From Poriferisodalis sp965221195 (GTDB lineage: Bacteria; Actinomycetota; Acidimicrobiia; Acidimicrobiales; Poriferisodalaceae): DNA of 64,000 bases. The number at the start of each line of letters is the position of its first letter. Within the stretch, counting starts at the first letter, position 1. The notes under the pieces were generated by a model that ran no database searches, was not told where the DNA came from, and worked only from the letters and a program-made list of their open reading frames with translations. The stretch covers positions 1,612,001 through 1,676,000 of the forward strand of contig OZ244864.1 in the NCBI GenBank assembly GCA_965221195.1, in the 5' to 3' direction. The position numbers were made by a program, and so were the translations under genes. Positions 42,234-51,079 of this stretch are shown in pieces.

Positions 42234-42300
42234 TGCTGTCTCCGCGACGCGGAGGAAGGGTGATGCTGTCTCCGCGACGCGGAGGAAGGGTGATGCTGTC
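42211..42300. repeat. Palindromic tandem array, 3 x 30 bp
   Basis: Three identical 30-bp units (42211-42240, 42241-42270, 42271-42300). Each carries the perfect palindrome CTCCGCGACGCGGAG (7-bp arms, 1-nt centre); the first begins at 42210. The array contains the stop codon of the upstream gene and a fourth, decayed unit start (TCCGCGG). Confidence 0.97.
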
Positions 42301-42307
42301 TCCGCGG

Positions 42308-42341
42308 CTGTGAGGCAGTGCAGACTGTGAGGCAGTGCAGA
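42308..42341. repeat. Tandem duplication, 2 x 17 bp
   Basis: CTGTGAGGCAGTGCAGA repeated exactly, followed by a partial third copy (CTGTGAGAC), just upstream of the GTG of the next gene. Confidence 0.95.
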
Positions 42342-42351
42342 CTGTGAGACG

Positions 42352-43611
42352 GTGAGCATTCCCCAAACGCCACGGGGACTAGAGATCTTGCCCGAGGCTG
42401 GGGCGGGCTTCTCTGGTGCTCAAGAATCGGTCATTGAGCGGCGGCCGTCCTCTTTGCCTCCCCGTTTGACGGTGCTGCTGGCGCTGGTGCTGGCCTTGGT
42501 TGTCGCTGCGGTGACAGTGTCTTGGCTGCGTGGCGACGACCCCGAACCCGATGAGGCTGAAGCGGCTGCGGCTGCCACGACAGAACCCCCCGCAACGACT
42601 GCACCCGAGGCATTAGAGCCTGCGACGCGCACCACGCTGCCGCCACCCACGGCGCTAGACGAAGGAGTGGCGGATTTGCCGCCGGTGCGGCCCGCAGCGG
42701 AGCTGATCGCCACGCTGAGGGGTGATCCCACCAGCAACGTTGAGGGCTTTTTGTTTCGGCTTGACCTGCTGAGCGGTGCCGCTACGTACGTGGCGCTGGC
42801 TGGTGAAGCGCACACGCTCGTCAATCTTGATGGCACCGTCGTTGTAGGAATCGGACGCGACGTTCTGCGGGTCGAACCCGAGACTGGCGACACTGTCGTC
42901 ATTGCCGAAGACGCTGAAGAGATTCTGCCTGCCTATGGTCCTGCGGGAGTCGTCGCTGTCGTTCGTAGTGCTGAGAACCTCTTTGCTCGGGTCCTCGGAC
43001 TTGACGGAGTGTTTCGTTCGGCGGTGTATCTGCCTAATGAAGCTCGCGTGCATGGAGCGATCGGGGACCATGTTTTGGTGTCAATGGCAGGACGCGTCAT
43101 GGCGGTGGACGGCCGCAACCAAGCTCTTCAGCTCGGCAACGGGCGAGTGCTAGCTGTCGGCGATCGTCAGGTCGTGCGGCTGCAGTGCGAGCAGAACGGT
43201 TGTCAGATCACCGACACGAGCTTTAGTGCCACTTTGGGAGAAGGAGGCGGTGAGGTTGCTGAGCGCATCGTTGAGGTGCCCGCAGAGCTAGCCGCGGCGC
43301 CACCGGACCGCTGGAACGAGCAGGGGCTGATATCGCCCGACAGAAACAGGCTCGCAATCCGGCTACTGCACGGCGACACAACACCCGCTGGGGTGGTGGT
43401 CGTAGATCTCAACGATGGGTGGGGGCGCCATTCACCCGAGATCGGTGTAGATCTAGGTCGCATGGCATGGGCGCCAGACAGCCGGTTTCTGCTGTACACC
43501 TTTGAGAACGACGTGATGGTGTGGGATGTCGAAGCCGTGTCGGGACAGATTCCCTCTGGACGGGCCAGCGTGGGTGAGCCGCTTGAGCACATCGTCCTGC
43601 GCAGCAACTGA
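42352..43611 (+). CDS. Membrane-anchored hypothetical protein with beta-propeller-like exterior
   Basis: 419 residues: a ~40-residue cytoplasmic N-terminus, one transmembrane segment (LTVLLALVLALVVAAVTVSW, about 39-58), an Ala/Thr/Pro-rich linker, then ~320 residues of repeating beta strands (GFLFRLDLLSGAATYVAL; VDGRNQALQLGNGRVLAVG; GRMAWAPDSRFLLYTF), which resemble a WD/Kelch/TolB-like propeller. A single-pass type II membrane protein with an external sensor or binding domain is inferred. The GTG start at 42352 directly follows the 17-bp repeats. Family not recognised. Confidence 0.68.
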   Translation: MSIPQTPRGLEILPEAGAGFSGAQESVIERRPSSLPPRLTVLLALVLALVVAAVTVSWLRGDDPEPDEAEAAAAATTEPPATTAPEALEPATRTTLPPPTALDEGVADLPPVRPAAELIATLRGDPTSNVEGFLFRLDLLSGAATYVALAGEAHTLVNLDGTVVVGIGRDVLRVEPETGDTVVIAEDAEEILPAYGPAGVVAVVRSAENLFARVLGLDGVFRSAVYLPNEARVHGAIGDHVLVSMAGRVMAVDGRNQALQLGNGRVLAVGDRQVVRLQCEQNGCQITDTSFSATLGEGGGEVAERIVEVPAELAAAPPDRWNEQGLISPDRNRLAIRLLHGDTTPAGVVVVDLNDGWGRHSPEIGVDLGRMAWAPDSRFLLYTFENDVMVWDVEAVSGQIPSGRASVGEPLEHIVLRSN

Positions 43612-43742
43612 CCGCAGCAGCTGCGCAGCAATTAACCCAGCAATTAACACTGCAGTTGACACTGCAGTCGACGGTGGCAGGCGGGCCGGTCTGCGACGGC
43701 GGCCACAGATCCCCTCCAGTATGCTGGCCTTTGTGAGCAGAA

Positions 43743-44534
43743 CTAGCTGACAGCCCACGACAGCCAGCGACCGTCGCGGCGCTCAAGCCGAAGCTGGTGC
43801 GAGAAGCAAGCCGACAGCGATGCAGCGGTCAGTACTTCGGTCAGTAATCCGCATGCCAACGGCACGCCCCCGCGCAGCAGCAAACCGTGGGTGAACGACG
43901 GGGGGATTTCGTCGGTGTGGTGGGTCACGAGCACCATCGCTGGCGTATCGGGATCCGCGGCGAGCGATTCGAGGCTGGTCACTAGTTGTTCGCGTCCAGT
44001 TAGATCCAGACCAGCTGTCGGTTCATCTAGCAGCAGCAGCTCGGGGCTGCCCATGAGCGTGCGAGCCAGCTGCACCCTCTGCTGCTCGCCCGATGACAGA
44101 GTCGCGAAAGTCCGGCCAGCCAAACGGCCAGCGCCTACCCGCTCTAAGCACGATTGAGCGCGCGACCGATCGGCAACGGAGTATCTGTGCCACCACGTCT
44201 CCAGCGCTGCGAAGCGCGCCGTCATCACGATGTCGAGCGCGCTGATGTCCGGCCGGAACTGATCTCGCAACGATGAGCTGGCCAGCCCGATGCGCCTTCG
44301 GTGATCGCGCACGTCAACTGCGCCCCACCGCTCACCGAGCACTTCCACTGTGCCGGTGGTGGGAAACCGATACATCGACAGAACCTTGATCAGGCTCGTT
44401 TTGCCTGAGCCGTTAGGTCCGAGCACAATCCACCGCTGGTGCGGTGCGATTTCCCAGTCGAGCGGTCCTAGCACCGTCGTGCCGTCGTAGACGACCGAGA
44501 CATTGCGCAGTGAGGCTGTCAGAGGTGCGTTCAT
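43743..44534 (-). CDS. ABC transporter ATP-binding protein (stand-alone)
   Basis: Single ABC ATPase domain of 263 residues. Walker A GPNGSGKTS near residue 39, ABC signature LSSGEQQRVQLAR, Walker B LLLLDEPTAGLD, and the switch His in VLVTHHTDEIPP. The THHxxEIPP pattern is typical of ModF/YlmA-like ATPases. No permease adjoins it other than the exporter pair upstream, whose subunits have their own ATPases, so its partner is unknown. The ATG overlaps the stop of the upstream exporter gene by 4 bp: coupled operon. Confidence 0.88.
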   Translation of the reverse strand: MNAPLTASLRNVSVVYDGTTVLGPLDWEIAPHQRWIVLGPNGSGKTSLIKVLSMYRFPTTGTVEVLGERWGAVDVRDHRRRIGLASSSLRDQFRPDISALDIVMTARFAALETWWHRYSVADRSRAQSCLERVGAGRLAGRTFATLSSGEQQRVQLARTLMGSPELLLLDEPTAGLDLTGREQLVTSLESLAADPDTPAMVLVTHHTDEIPPSFTHGLLLRGGVPLACGLLTEVLTAASLSACFSHQLRLERRDGRWLSWAVS

Positions 44535-46552
44535 GGACGACTGGGCTCGCCCTCGTCAGTGTGGGAAACCCAAGTGGCGTACATCTCCCCATAGCGACCG
44601 CCCAGTTCGACCAGTTCCTCGTGGGTTCCCAGTTCAACCACGCCCCCCTCGTCGATGACTGCGATCCGGTCGGCTCGCATGGCCGTGGCCAGCCGGTGTG
44701 CAATCAGCACTGCCGTGCGCCCTTCGAGCAGCAAGTCAAGCGCACCTTCGATCTCTGCTTCGGTGCTGAGATCCACGCTGGAGGTGGCTTCGTCCAGCAC
44801 GATCACACGGGGCTGTGCCACGAACGCGCGGGCCAACGCCAGCAACTGACGCTCACCGGACGACAGCGACACACCTCGCTCGTGTACTTGTGTGTCTGCG
44901 CCGTCGGGTAGGCGGTCGATCAGCCGTCCCAAACCGACCAAATTAAGCGCTGCGTCGATGTCGTTGTTGAGCTGCGTGTCGCCTGCGCGCCTGGCGTTGT
45001 CGCGCAAGCCGAAGGCCACGTTGTCTCGGATGGTGCCATGAAACAGGAATGGCTCTTGGGGTACGACGCCCAGTTGGTTGCGCAGCGACGAAAGTGTCAC
45101 GTCACGCAGATCCCATCCGTCGATGGTGATGCGCCCCTGGGTCGGGTCGTAGAAGCGAATGATCAGTTTCGCGATGGTGCTTTTGCCTGCGCCGGTCGGC
45201 CCGACCAGCGCAAACGTTTCGCCTGGGTGGATATCCAAGCTGACCTCGCTCAGTACCTCAGGCGGGTCGTCGTCGAATGGGCTGCCGGTTTCCTCGCCGG
45301 TGCCAGTCTCACCTGCTGCAGCATCGTCGTAGGCGAACGACACGTTCTCTAGCCGGATGTGACCGCTCATCGGTGGTAGCTCAGCGGCGTCGGGGCGTTG
45401 ACGCACGGTAGGGCGCGTCGCTAGGACCCCACTGATCTTGCGGAGCCCAGACTGACCCTGCTGATAGGTGCTGTAGAGCTGTGCGAGTTGCTGGATAGGG
45501 GCGAAAAACGTCGTGACATACAGCACGAACGCGCCCAGCTCCCCAATGGTGAGGCTGTCCCGCAGCACCATCGCTCCGCCGATGGCTAGCACCAGCCCTT
45601 GGGCCGCAATGCCTATCGCTTCAGTGCTGGGTCCGTAGATTGCTTGGACTTTCGACATGGACAAGTTGGCATCGCGGTAACGCGCTGCTACATGGCGGTG
45701 CCGCACTGCGTTCTCCAGACGCCTGCCTGTAGCTGCGATCACTCGGATCCCCGCCAGATTCTCCGACAGGTCGGCGAGCACATCGGCGATGCGATCGCGA
45801 ATCTCGGCGTAACCCGCCTCGCTACGGACTCGGAACCACAACGTCAGCGCCACCAGTGGCGGGATGATGCCCACGAGCAGGATCACTGCCAAGGTCACGT
45901 TGTAGTTGAACAAAACCACGGTCACGACGCTCACCGTGAGCACCTGAATCAGTAGATTCACGAAGCCCTCGTTGATGAGCATCGCCACATACTCCATATC
46001 TGAGGTCATGCGGCTGAGGAGCACCCCAGATTTGGATTGCGTGTACCAGTCCAGCGAAAGCCTCTGATAGTGACTGAACAGGCGTAGCCGCAGGTCGTAC
46101 ATCACCTGCTCGGCTATGCGCCCGTTGAGGCGCTGGCGCAGCCGACTGAGCAAGATGCTGACCGCGACGATGCCCGCGAAGATTGCTACGACCGCGTTGA
46201 GCGCGAAGCGGTCGCCTGCGCGGATGCCGCGGTCTATGCCTTGTTGGAAGAGCACCGGAACTGCTTGCATTGCTGCGGTTTCCCCGCAGAGCAGCAGCAG
46301 TGCTCCACCGACGCTCCAGCGGTGCGGCATCAGCATGTCCCGCAGGCCGAACGGACGCAGCCGTCTAGCTTCGACTCGCTCTGCTACATGGTCGAAGTCG
46401 ATTTCGGGGTCAAGGTGTTCGGGTTCGAGCGCCAGCAGCCGGTCGGCACCTTCTTGCAGTTCGGTTGGTACACCGGCGAACGGCAACCCGGCCGCTGCGC
46501 TCGACTGCGTCGCCGTCGGACCCATATGGCCTGGGCCGCCGACCATCACCAT
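44531..46552 (-). CDS. ABC exporter subunit (permease-ATPase fusion)
   Basis: 673-residue half-transporter of the MsbA/multidrug type. Six transmembrane helices (about 90-370) include FSHYQRLSLDWYTQSKSGVLLSRMTSDME. The nucleotide-binding domain has GPTGAGKST, VPQEPFLFHGTIRDNVAFG, SLSSGERQLLALARAF, VIVLDEATSSVD and the switch His in LIAHRLAT. It lies 35 bp after a second half-transporter gene on the same strand; the two most likely form a heterodimer. The ABC signature LSSGE differs from LSGGQ, so this may be the degenerate site. Export substrate unknown. Confidence 0.92.
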   Translation of the reverse strand: MVMVGGPGHMGPTATQSSAAAGLPFAGVPTELQEGADRLLALEPEHLDPEIDFDHVAERVEARRLRPFGLRDMLMPHRWSVGGALLLLCGETAAMQAVPVLFQQGIDRGIRAGDRFALNAVVAIFAGIVAVSILLSRLRQRLNGRIAEQVMYDLRLRLFSHYQRLSLDWYTQSKSGVLLSRMTSDMEYVAMLINEGFVNLLIQVLTVSVVTVVLFNYNVTLAVILLVGIIPPLVALTLWFRVRSEAGYAEIRDRIADVLADLSENLAGIRVIAATGRRLENAVRHRHVAARYRDANLSMSKVQAIYGPSTEAIGIAAQGLVLAIGGAMVLRDSLTIGELGAFVLYVTTFFAPIQQLAQLYSTYQQGQSGLRKISGVLATRPTVRQRPDAAELPPMSGHIRLENVSFAYDDAAAGETGTGEETGSPFDDDPPEVLSEVSLDIHPGETFALVGPTGAGKSTIAKLIIRFYDPTQGRITIDGWDLRDVTLSSLRNQLGVVPQEPFLFHGTIRDNVAFGLRDNARRAGDTQLNNDIDAALNLVGLGRLIDRLPDGADTQVHERGVSLSSGERQLLALARAFVAQPRVIVLDEATSSVDLSTEAEIEGALDLLLEGRTAVLIAHRLATAMRADRIAVIDEGGVVELGTHEELVELGGRYGEMYATWVSHTDEGEPSRP

Positions 46553-46562
46553 GAAATCATCA

Positions 46563-46590
46563 CCATGAGGCTGTCACCATGAGGCTGTCA
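46563..46590. repeat. Tandem duplication, 2 x 14 bp, between exporter genes
   Basis: CATGAGGCTGTCAC repeated exactly. It spans the 3' end of the upstream exporter gene and most of the gap, and supplies that gene's stop region. Confidence 0.9.
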
Positions 46591-48522
46591 CCGTGATATG
46601 TCGCTCTTGAGTGTGCCGCCGCCGACAGCGGTGAGAGGATCGGAGTTGTCGGTGTCGTTCTGTGCAGCTAGGACCTCGACGTAACGGGGCTCGGTGGCCA
46701 TTAGCTCGGCATGGGTTCCGTCGGCCGCCACGCGTCCATCCTCAAGCAGAACCACCCTGTCCGCCAAGCTGATTGTGGATAGCCGGTGGGCGATGATGAT
46801 GGTGGTGCGTCCAGCGAGCACCTCACTCAGCGCGTCGTGGATCTTCGCTTCGTATGCCACATCGATTGAGCTGGTGGCATCGTCGAGTATCAGCACGGCG
46901 GGATCGGCGAGAATCGCCCGTGCGATAGCAATGCGCTGACGCTGACCGCCTGAAAGGTCGTAGCCGCGTTCTCCCACCACTGTGTCGTACCCCTCATCTA
47001 GTTCAGCGATGAACTCATGGGCTTGGGCTGCGACAGCGGCAGCTACCACCTCTGTGCGCGCAGCATCGGGCCGGGCGTAGGCGATGTTGTCGCGAATGCT
47101 GGCTGAGAACAAGAAAGGCTCATCTGCGACGAGTCCGACGGCTCGCCGCAGACTGTCGCCGGTGAGGTCGCGTACGTCGTGACCATCGACGGAGACGGCA
47201 CCGACGCTGATGCTGTAGAAGCGCATCAGCAGCCGGGCAAGCGTCGACTTGCCGCAGCCGGTCCGCCCAACAATCGCCACCCGCTCGCCGGCGCGAATCC
47301 GCAGGTTCAGATCGTCGAATACCAGTGGTGCTTCGCGTTCGGTTGTCGCTGTGCCGTAGGCAAAGCGCACCGCCTCAAATCTCACTTCGGAGCCCACAGG
47401 CCCTCCATTGATTGCCCGCCGTTGGGGTAGATCGATTGCGCCCGGCCGGTCTGCGACCAGCACCGGCTCATCAAGCACTTGAAATATGCGCTCAGCGGAT
47501 GCCTTGGCCCGCTGGCCGAAGATGAAAAGCATCCCGATGAAGCGGAACGGCGCTTGCAGAAGCAGGATGTACAAGTAGAAGGTGGCCAGATCGCCGACAG
47601 AGAGCGAGCCGCCGATGATCAGGTGCCCTCCGACCAGCAACACCATCGCCATCGCTAAGCGCGGGAGGTTCTCGATAACCGGCGTGTAGTGCGCCCGAGT
47701 GTTGTGCTGCAGCTTGTTGGCCCAGCGCAGCCGTAGGGCTGCCCGAGCCATCTCCTCTACCTGTCGGCCCTCGGCACCGAAGGCCTTAACTACACGCACG
47801 CCGTTCACGCTCTCGTGAGTCACAGTGGCGACCTCGGCGTTGCGCGACTGGATAATCCACGAAAGTGGAAACATGATGTGCCGAAGCCGTTGGCCCAGCA
47901 CGTACACAGCGGGCATGATGAGCATCGTGATAGTCGTCAGCGTCAGGCTGATCCAAGCCATAACCGAGATCGCCACCACGAAGCTCAGGAGCTGGATAGA
48001 CACAATCGGCGCGAAAGCCAGATATGTCTGCACGGAGCGGATGTCGGAGTTGGAGCGTGAGATGATCTCGCCGGTCTGCACTCGGTCGTAGAACGCAAAC
48101 GAGAGGCGACTGAGATGAGCGAAGAGCAGCGTGCGCAACTGGAACTCCACCCGGTGACCCATGGAGAACAGACCACTGCGGTAGACGTAGGTGAAGATGC
48201 CGCGCGCCACGCCAAGTCCCACCAAGACGATGACCAGCGTCCACAGCGAACCCGAGCTGTTACCTGCGGAATCGGGCACTGCCGCATCCACGGCGTAGCC
48301 GGCCACTCTCGGCGCAATGGCGCCTGCGCCCGTCGCCAAGATTGCAGCTATCACGGCCACGATGACACGGGTTCGGTGGCATCGCAGCAGAGGCCCGAGC
48401 CGCCGTATCCAGCTCAGCGACGGATCGGCGCGGATGGTGTCCTCGTCGTAAGCGGGCTGCCCATCAGACTTGCTATATGGCCTGTATGGATTCGCGGGTG
48501 CAGTGCCGGCAACTACCCGCAT
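46588..48522 (-). CDS. ABC exporter subunit (permease-ATPase fusion)
   Basis: Half-transporter of about 645 residues and first gene of the exporter operon. The membrane domain includes FAHLSRLSFAFYDRVQTGEIISRSNSDI. The ATPase domain has GRTGCGKSTLARLL, VADEPFLFSASIRDNIAY, YDLSGGQRQRIAIARAI (canonical LSGGQ), VLILDDATSSID and IIAHRLSTI. The Walker B carries Asp (DD) instead of the catalytic Glu (DE), while its partner has DE; such asymmetry is known for heterodimeric exporters. The ATG at 48522 was chosen because the longer frame (to 48603) would run to within 2 bp of the divergent gene at 48606. Confidence 0.9.
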   Translation of the reverse strand: MRVVAGTAPANPYRPYSKSDGQPAYDEDTIRADPSLSWIRRLGPLLRCHRTRVIVAVIAAILATGAGAIAPRVAGYAVDAAVPDSAGNSSGSLWTLVIVLVGLGVARGIFTYVYRSGLFSMGHRVEFQLRTLLFAHLSRLSFAFYDRVQTGEIISRSNSDIRSVQTYLAFAPIVSIQLLSFVVAISVMAWISLTLTTITMLIMPAVYVLGQRLRHIMFPLSWIIQSRNAEVATVTHESVNGVRVVKAFGAEGRQVEEMARAALRLRWANKLQHNTRAHYTPVIENLPRLAMAMVLLVGGHLIIGGSLSVGDLATFYLYILLLQAPFRFIGMLFIFGQRAKASAERIFQVLDEPVLVADRPGAIDLPQRRAINGGPVGSEVRFEAVRFAYGTATTEREAPLVFDDLNLRIRAGERVAIVGRTGCGKSTLARLLMRFYSISVGAVSVDGHDVRDLTGDSLRRAVGLVADEPFLFSASIRDNIAYARPDAARTEVVAAAVAAQAHEFIAELDEGYDTVVGERGYDLSGGQRQRIAIARAILADPAVLILDDATSSIDVAYEAKIHDALSEVLAGRTTIIIAHRLSTISLADRVVLLEDGRVAADGTHAELMATEPRYVEVLAAQNDTDNSDPLTAVGGGTLKSDISR

Positions 48523-48605
48523 TCGGGCGAGACTACCGGCGCGTCCGTGCCTAAGTCCGATGCCGTGGCCCACCGCTGGATCGCTCGGAGATACACGGCA
48601 CACCC

Positions 48606-49949
48606 ATGACGGTGGGACTTATCGCAGGACTCGGAATTGTCGTCGCGCTCATCGTGCTGAACGGTGTGTATGTGGCAGGCGAATTTTGCTTGCTAGCTGT
48701 TGACTCTTCCCAAGTTGATGTGTTGGCCGACCAAGGGCACCGGCGGGCTCGAGGAACTAGGGCGCTGTTGCGTCGGTTGAGCTTTCATCTTGCCGGCGCC
48801 CAACTCGGCATCACGCTCACCTCGCTGGTGCTCGGCATCATCGCAGAGGACACCATCGGCGGCCTGATTGAGTGGTCGTTGGGCGGCTGGGGTTCGACGC
48901 TGGCATCGGCCGGGGCAGTCGCCGTGGCGGCTATTGCTCTGGCCGCTGTCATCCAGATGGTGTTCGGGGAGCTGCTCCCGAAGAATCTCGCTGTCTCGCG
49001 TCCGCTCGGGACCAGCATGGCGCTGGCCCCGATCCTGCGGCTGTACGGAGCTGTAGCTGCGCCTATCACGCTGCTGTTCAACGGCATCGCCAACTCCACA
49101 GTGAGAGGTCTCGGCCTTGAGCCCACCGAAGAACTCCGCATCGTGCGCACACGCGACGAGCTGGAGTACGTGGTGCGTTCGTCGCGTGAGCGCACACTCA
49201 GTCACAGCCAGGCTGATTTGTTGGTGCGCACTTTGCGTCTCGGTCGCAAGGATGCTGCCGACGCGCTGACCCCGCGCACCGCGATGTCGGCCATTGGTGC
49301 CGCTGGGACGCTCGCTGAGTTGGCGGAACTGGCGCGTCACAGCGGGCACTCCCGATTCCCGGTCCTAGGCACAAGTTCTGATGATGTTTTGGGTGTCGCA
49401 GAGGTGCGCGACATCTTCCGTTTCGATGTTGACGAACGCGCACATACGCCGGTGGAAGCGATCATGCGCCCAGTTGTGGCCGTCGCTGAGAGCCGCAAGC
49501 TCGACGGTGTTCTCGCTGACATGGCAGCGTCGGACTGCCGGTTGTGTGTTGTGGTGGACGAGCATGGCGGCACTGCTGGTGTTCTGACCCGAGAGGACAT
49601 TGCAGAAGAGCTAGTGGGTGACATCTCCGACGAGTTTGATGAGCCCGCCGCGCTCACTTCCCGGCGACCGGGCCAGCCGATGATTCTCGCTGGTACTGCC
49701 ACGCTCGACGAAATCGAGGAGGCCGTCGGCTTGGTAGTGCCAGCGGGTCCCTACGAAACGTTGGCGGGCTTTGTGCTTGAGCGCCTGGGCGAGATCCCCC
49801 AGGTAGGCGCGGTTGCCACATGGAATGGTTGGCAGTTCAACGTCGTCGCCATCGATGGGCTCCGCGTGACGGAGATTCGTGTTGACCCGCCGCCTGAAGC
49901 GGCTGGCGACAACCACGAGGGCGCGCAGGACGTGCAGGGCGCATCATGA
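48606..49949 (+). CDS. CNNM/HlyC-CorC family membrane protein with CBS pair
   Basis: 447 residues: an N-terminal DUF21/CNNM transmembrane domain (about 1-180, with FVFGELLPKNLA-like QMVFGELLPKNLAVSRPLG), two CBS domains (about 215-330, with GTSSDDVLGVAEVRDI and VVVDEHGGTAGVLTREDI) and a C-terminal CorC_HlyC domain (about 355-435). This family is linked to Mg2+/Co2+ or Na+ transport; the old name 'hemolysin' is misleading. It overlaps the next, paralogous gene by 4 bp, so the two may form a heteromeric transporter. Confidence 0.92.
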   Translation: MTVGLIAGLGIVVALIVLNGVYVAGEFCLLAVDSSQVDVLADQGHRRARGTRALLRRLSFHLAGAQLGITLTSLVLGIIAEDTIGGLIEWSLGGWGSTLASAGAVAVAAIALAAVIQMVFGELLPKNLAVSRPLGTSMALAPILRLYGAVAAPITLLFNGIANSTVRGLGLEPTEELRIVRTRDELEYVVRSSRERTLSHSQADLLVRTLRLGRKDAADALTPRTAMSAIGAAGTLAELAELARHSGHSRFPVLGTSSDDVLGVAEVRDIFRFDVDERAHTPVEAIMRPVVAVAESRKLDGVLADMAASDCRLCVVVDEHGGTAGVLTREDIAEELVGDISDEFDEPAALTSRRPGQPMILAGTATLDEIEEAVGLVVPAGPYETLAGFVLERLGEIPQVGAVATWNGWQFNVVAIDGLRVTEIRVDPPPEAAGDNHEGAQDVQGAS

Positions 49950-51052
49950 CTGCGCTGGCCATAGCGGTGGGTCTCGTGCTTATTGTTTTCAACGGCGCAT
50001 TTGTAGCGATCGAGTTTGGCCTTATCGGAGCGAAACGGGCCGCTGTGGACAGTGCGGCAGCGACCGGCAAACGCTCAGCAGTGGCCGCGCAGCGCATGCA
50101 GTCCGATGTGCTGACCACGCTCGGGGGAGCGCAACTGGGCATCACGTTGTGTTCGCTTGCGGTGGGACGCCTCACCGAGCCGGCCATTGCCGGGCTCATT
50201 GAAGGGGCCGTGCATGGGATCGTAGAAATCCCCGATGCCGTACTGCACGCCATTGGCTTCGGAGTCGGTTTGGGCATCGTGACCGTGCTGCACATGGTGT
50301 TCGGCGAGATGGTGCCCAAGAACTTGGCGCTCATCGGGCCCGAGCGCACATTGATGGTGTTGGCCCGGCCGATGGCTGCGTACCTCTACGTTGCCCGCCC
50401 GATTGCTCAAGCGTTGCAGTGGGTGGCGAACGGCATGACGCGCATGTTGCGTGTTGAGCCGACTACCGAACTGACCGACATTGCCACGCCGGCCGAGCTG
50501 ACGCTTATGGCGCGTGATTCGCTAGCAGAGGGCCACATCGCACCAACAGATGTGGCGCTGCTTGAGCGGGCTATGCGTTTTGAGGCCACCAACGTGAGCG
50601 AGGTCATGGCACCCGCGAACGTCGTCGCTGCTGTGCGCTTGGCCGATTCGATCACCGCAGTTGAGCAGCGTTTTGTCGCCACCGGCCGATCACGGCTGGT
50701 CGTGCTCGGAGACGGACCTGACGATGTGCGGGGAATGCTGCACAGCAATGACTTGGCAACTTCAGAAGTGTGCAACACCCGCGACCTGGCCGAAGCTGAC
50801 CTGGCCGAAGCTGATCGACTTGTGGCCGGTCAGCGCCTTGGGCGAGGTCTCATCCGTCAGATGCTTCGGTTGCACACCGACACCACGCTCAATGAGGCAC
50901 TGCGGGTCATGCAGCGCACTCGCATCCATCTCGCCGTAGTAGTAGATACGCAGGGGCGCACGTTGGGCGTGGTTGCGCTGGACGACCTTTTGAGGCGGTT
51001 GATCGACGATCCGGCTGCGCCGCCTGCTGAAGACTCATCCGCAGCGCGTTAG
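49946..51052 (+). CDS. CNNM/CBS family membrane protein, second member of the pair
   Basis: 368 residues: a DUF21/CNNM membrane domain with HMVFGEMVPKNLALIGPER, then two CBS domains (VVLGDGPDDVRGMLHSNDL; AVVVDTQGRTLGVVALDDLLRRL). It lacks the C-terminal CorC_HlyC domain of its upstream paralogue. The ATGA overlap indicates translational coupling. Residues ~279-289 (DLAEADLAEAD) come from an exact 2 x 15-bp duplication at 50783-50812, placed between the two CBS repeats. Confidence 0.9.
   Translation: MTALAIAVGLVLIVFNGAFVAIEFGLIGAKRAAVDSAAATGKRSAVAAQRMQSDVLTTLGGAQLGITLCSLAVGRLTEPAIAGLIEGAVHGIVEIPDAVLHAIGFGVGLGIVTVLHMVFGEMVPKNLALIGPERTLMVLARPMAAYLYVARPIAQALQWVANGMTRMLRVEPTTELTDIATPAELTLMARDSLAEGHIAPTDVALLERAMRFEATNVSEVMAPANVVAAVRLADSITAVEQRFVATGRSRLVVLGDGPDDVRGMLHSNDLATSEVCNTRDLAEADLAEADRLVAGQRLGRGLIRQMLRLHTDTTLNEALRVMQRTRIHLAVVVDTQGRTLGVVALDDLLRRLIDDPAAPPAEDSSAAR
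50783..50812 (+). repeat. In-frame tandem duplication, 2 x 15 bp, in the second CNNM/CBS gene
   Basis: GACCTGGCCGAAGCT repeated exactly; codes for Asp-Leu-Ala-Glu-Ala twice between the two CBS motifs. Confidence 0.95.
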
Positions 51053-51079
51053 GTGCGTTAGGTCGCTGACTGCGGGCGT

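Noticed and set aside
42211..42300. Possible CRISPR array (30-bp palindromic repeats)
   Set aside because: Units are directly abutting with no spacers, only three copies, and no cas genes nearby. It is a simple tandem array.
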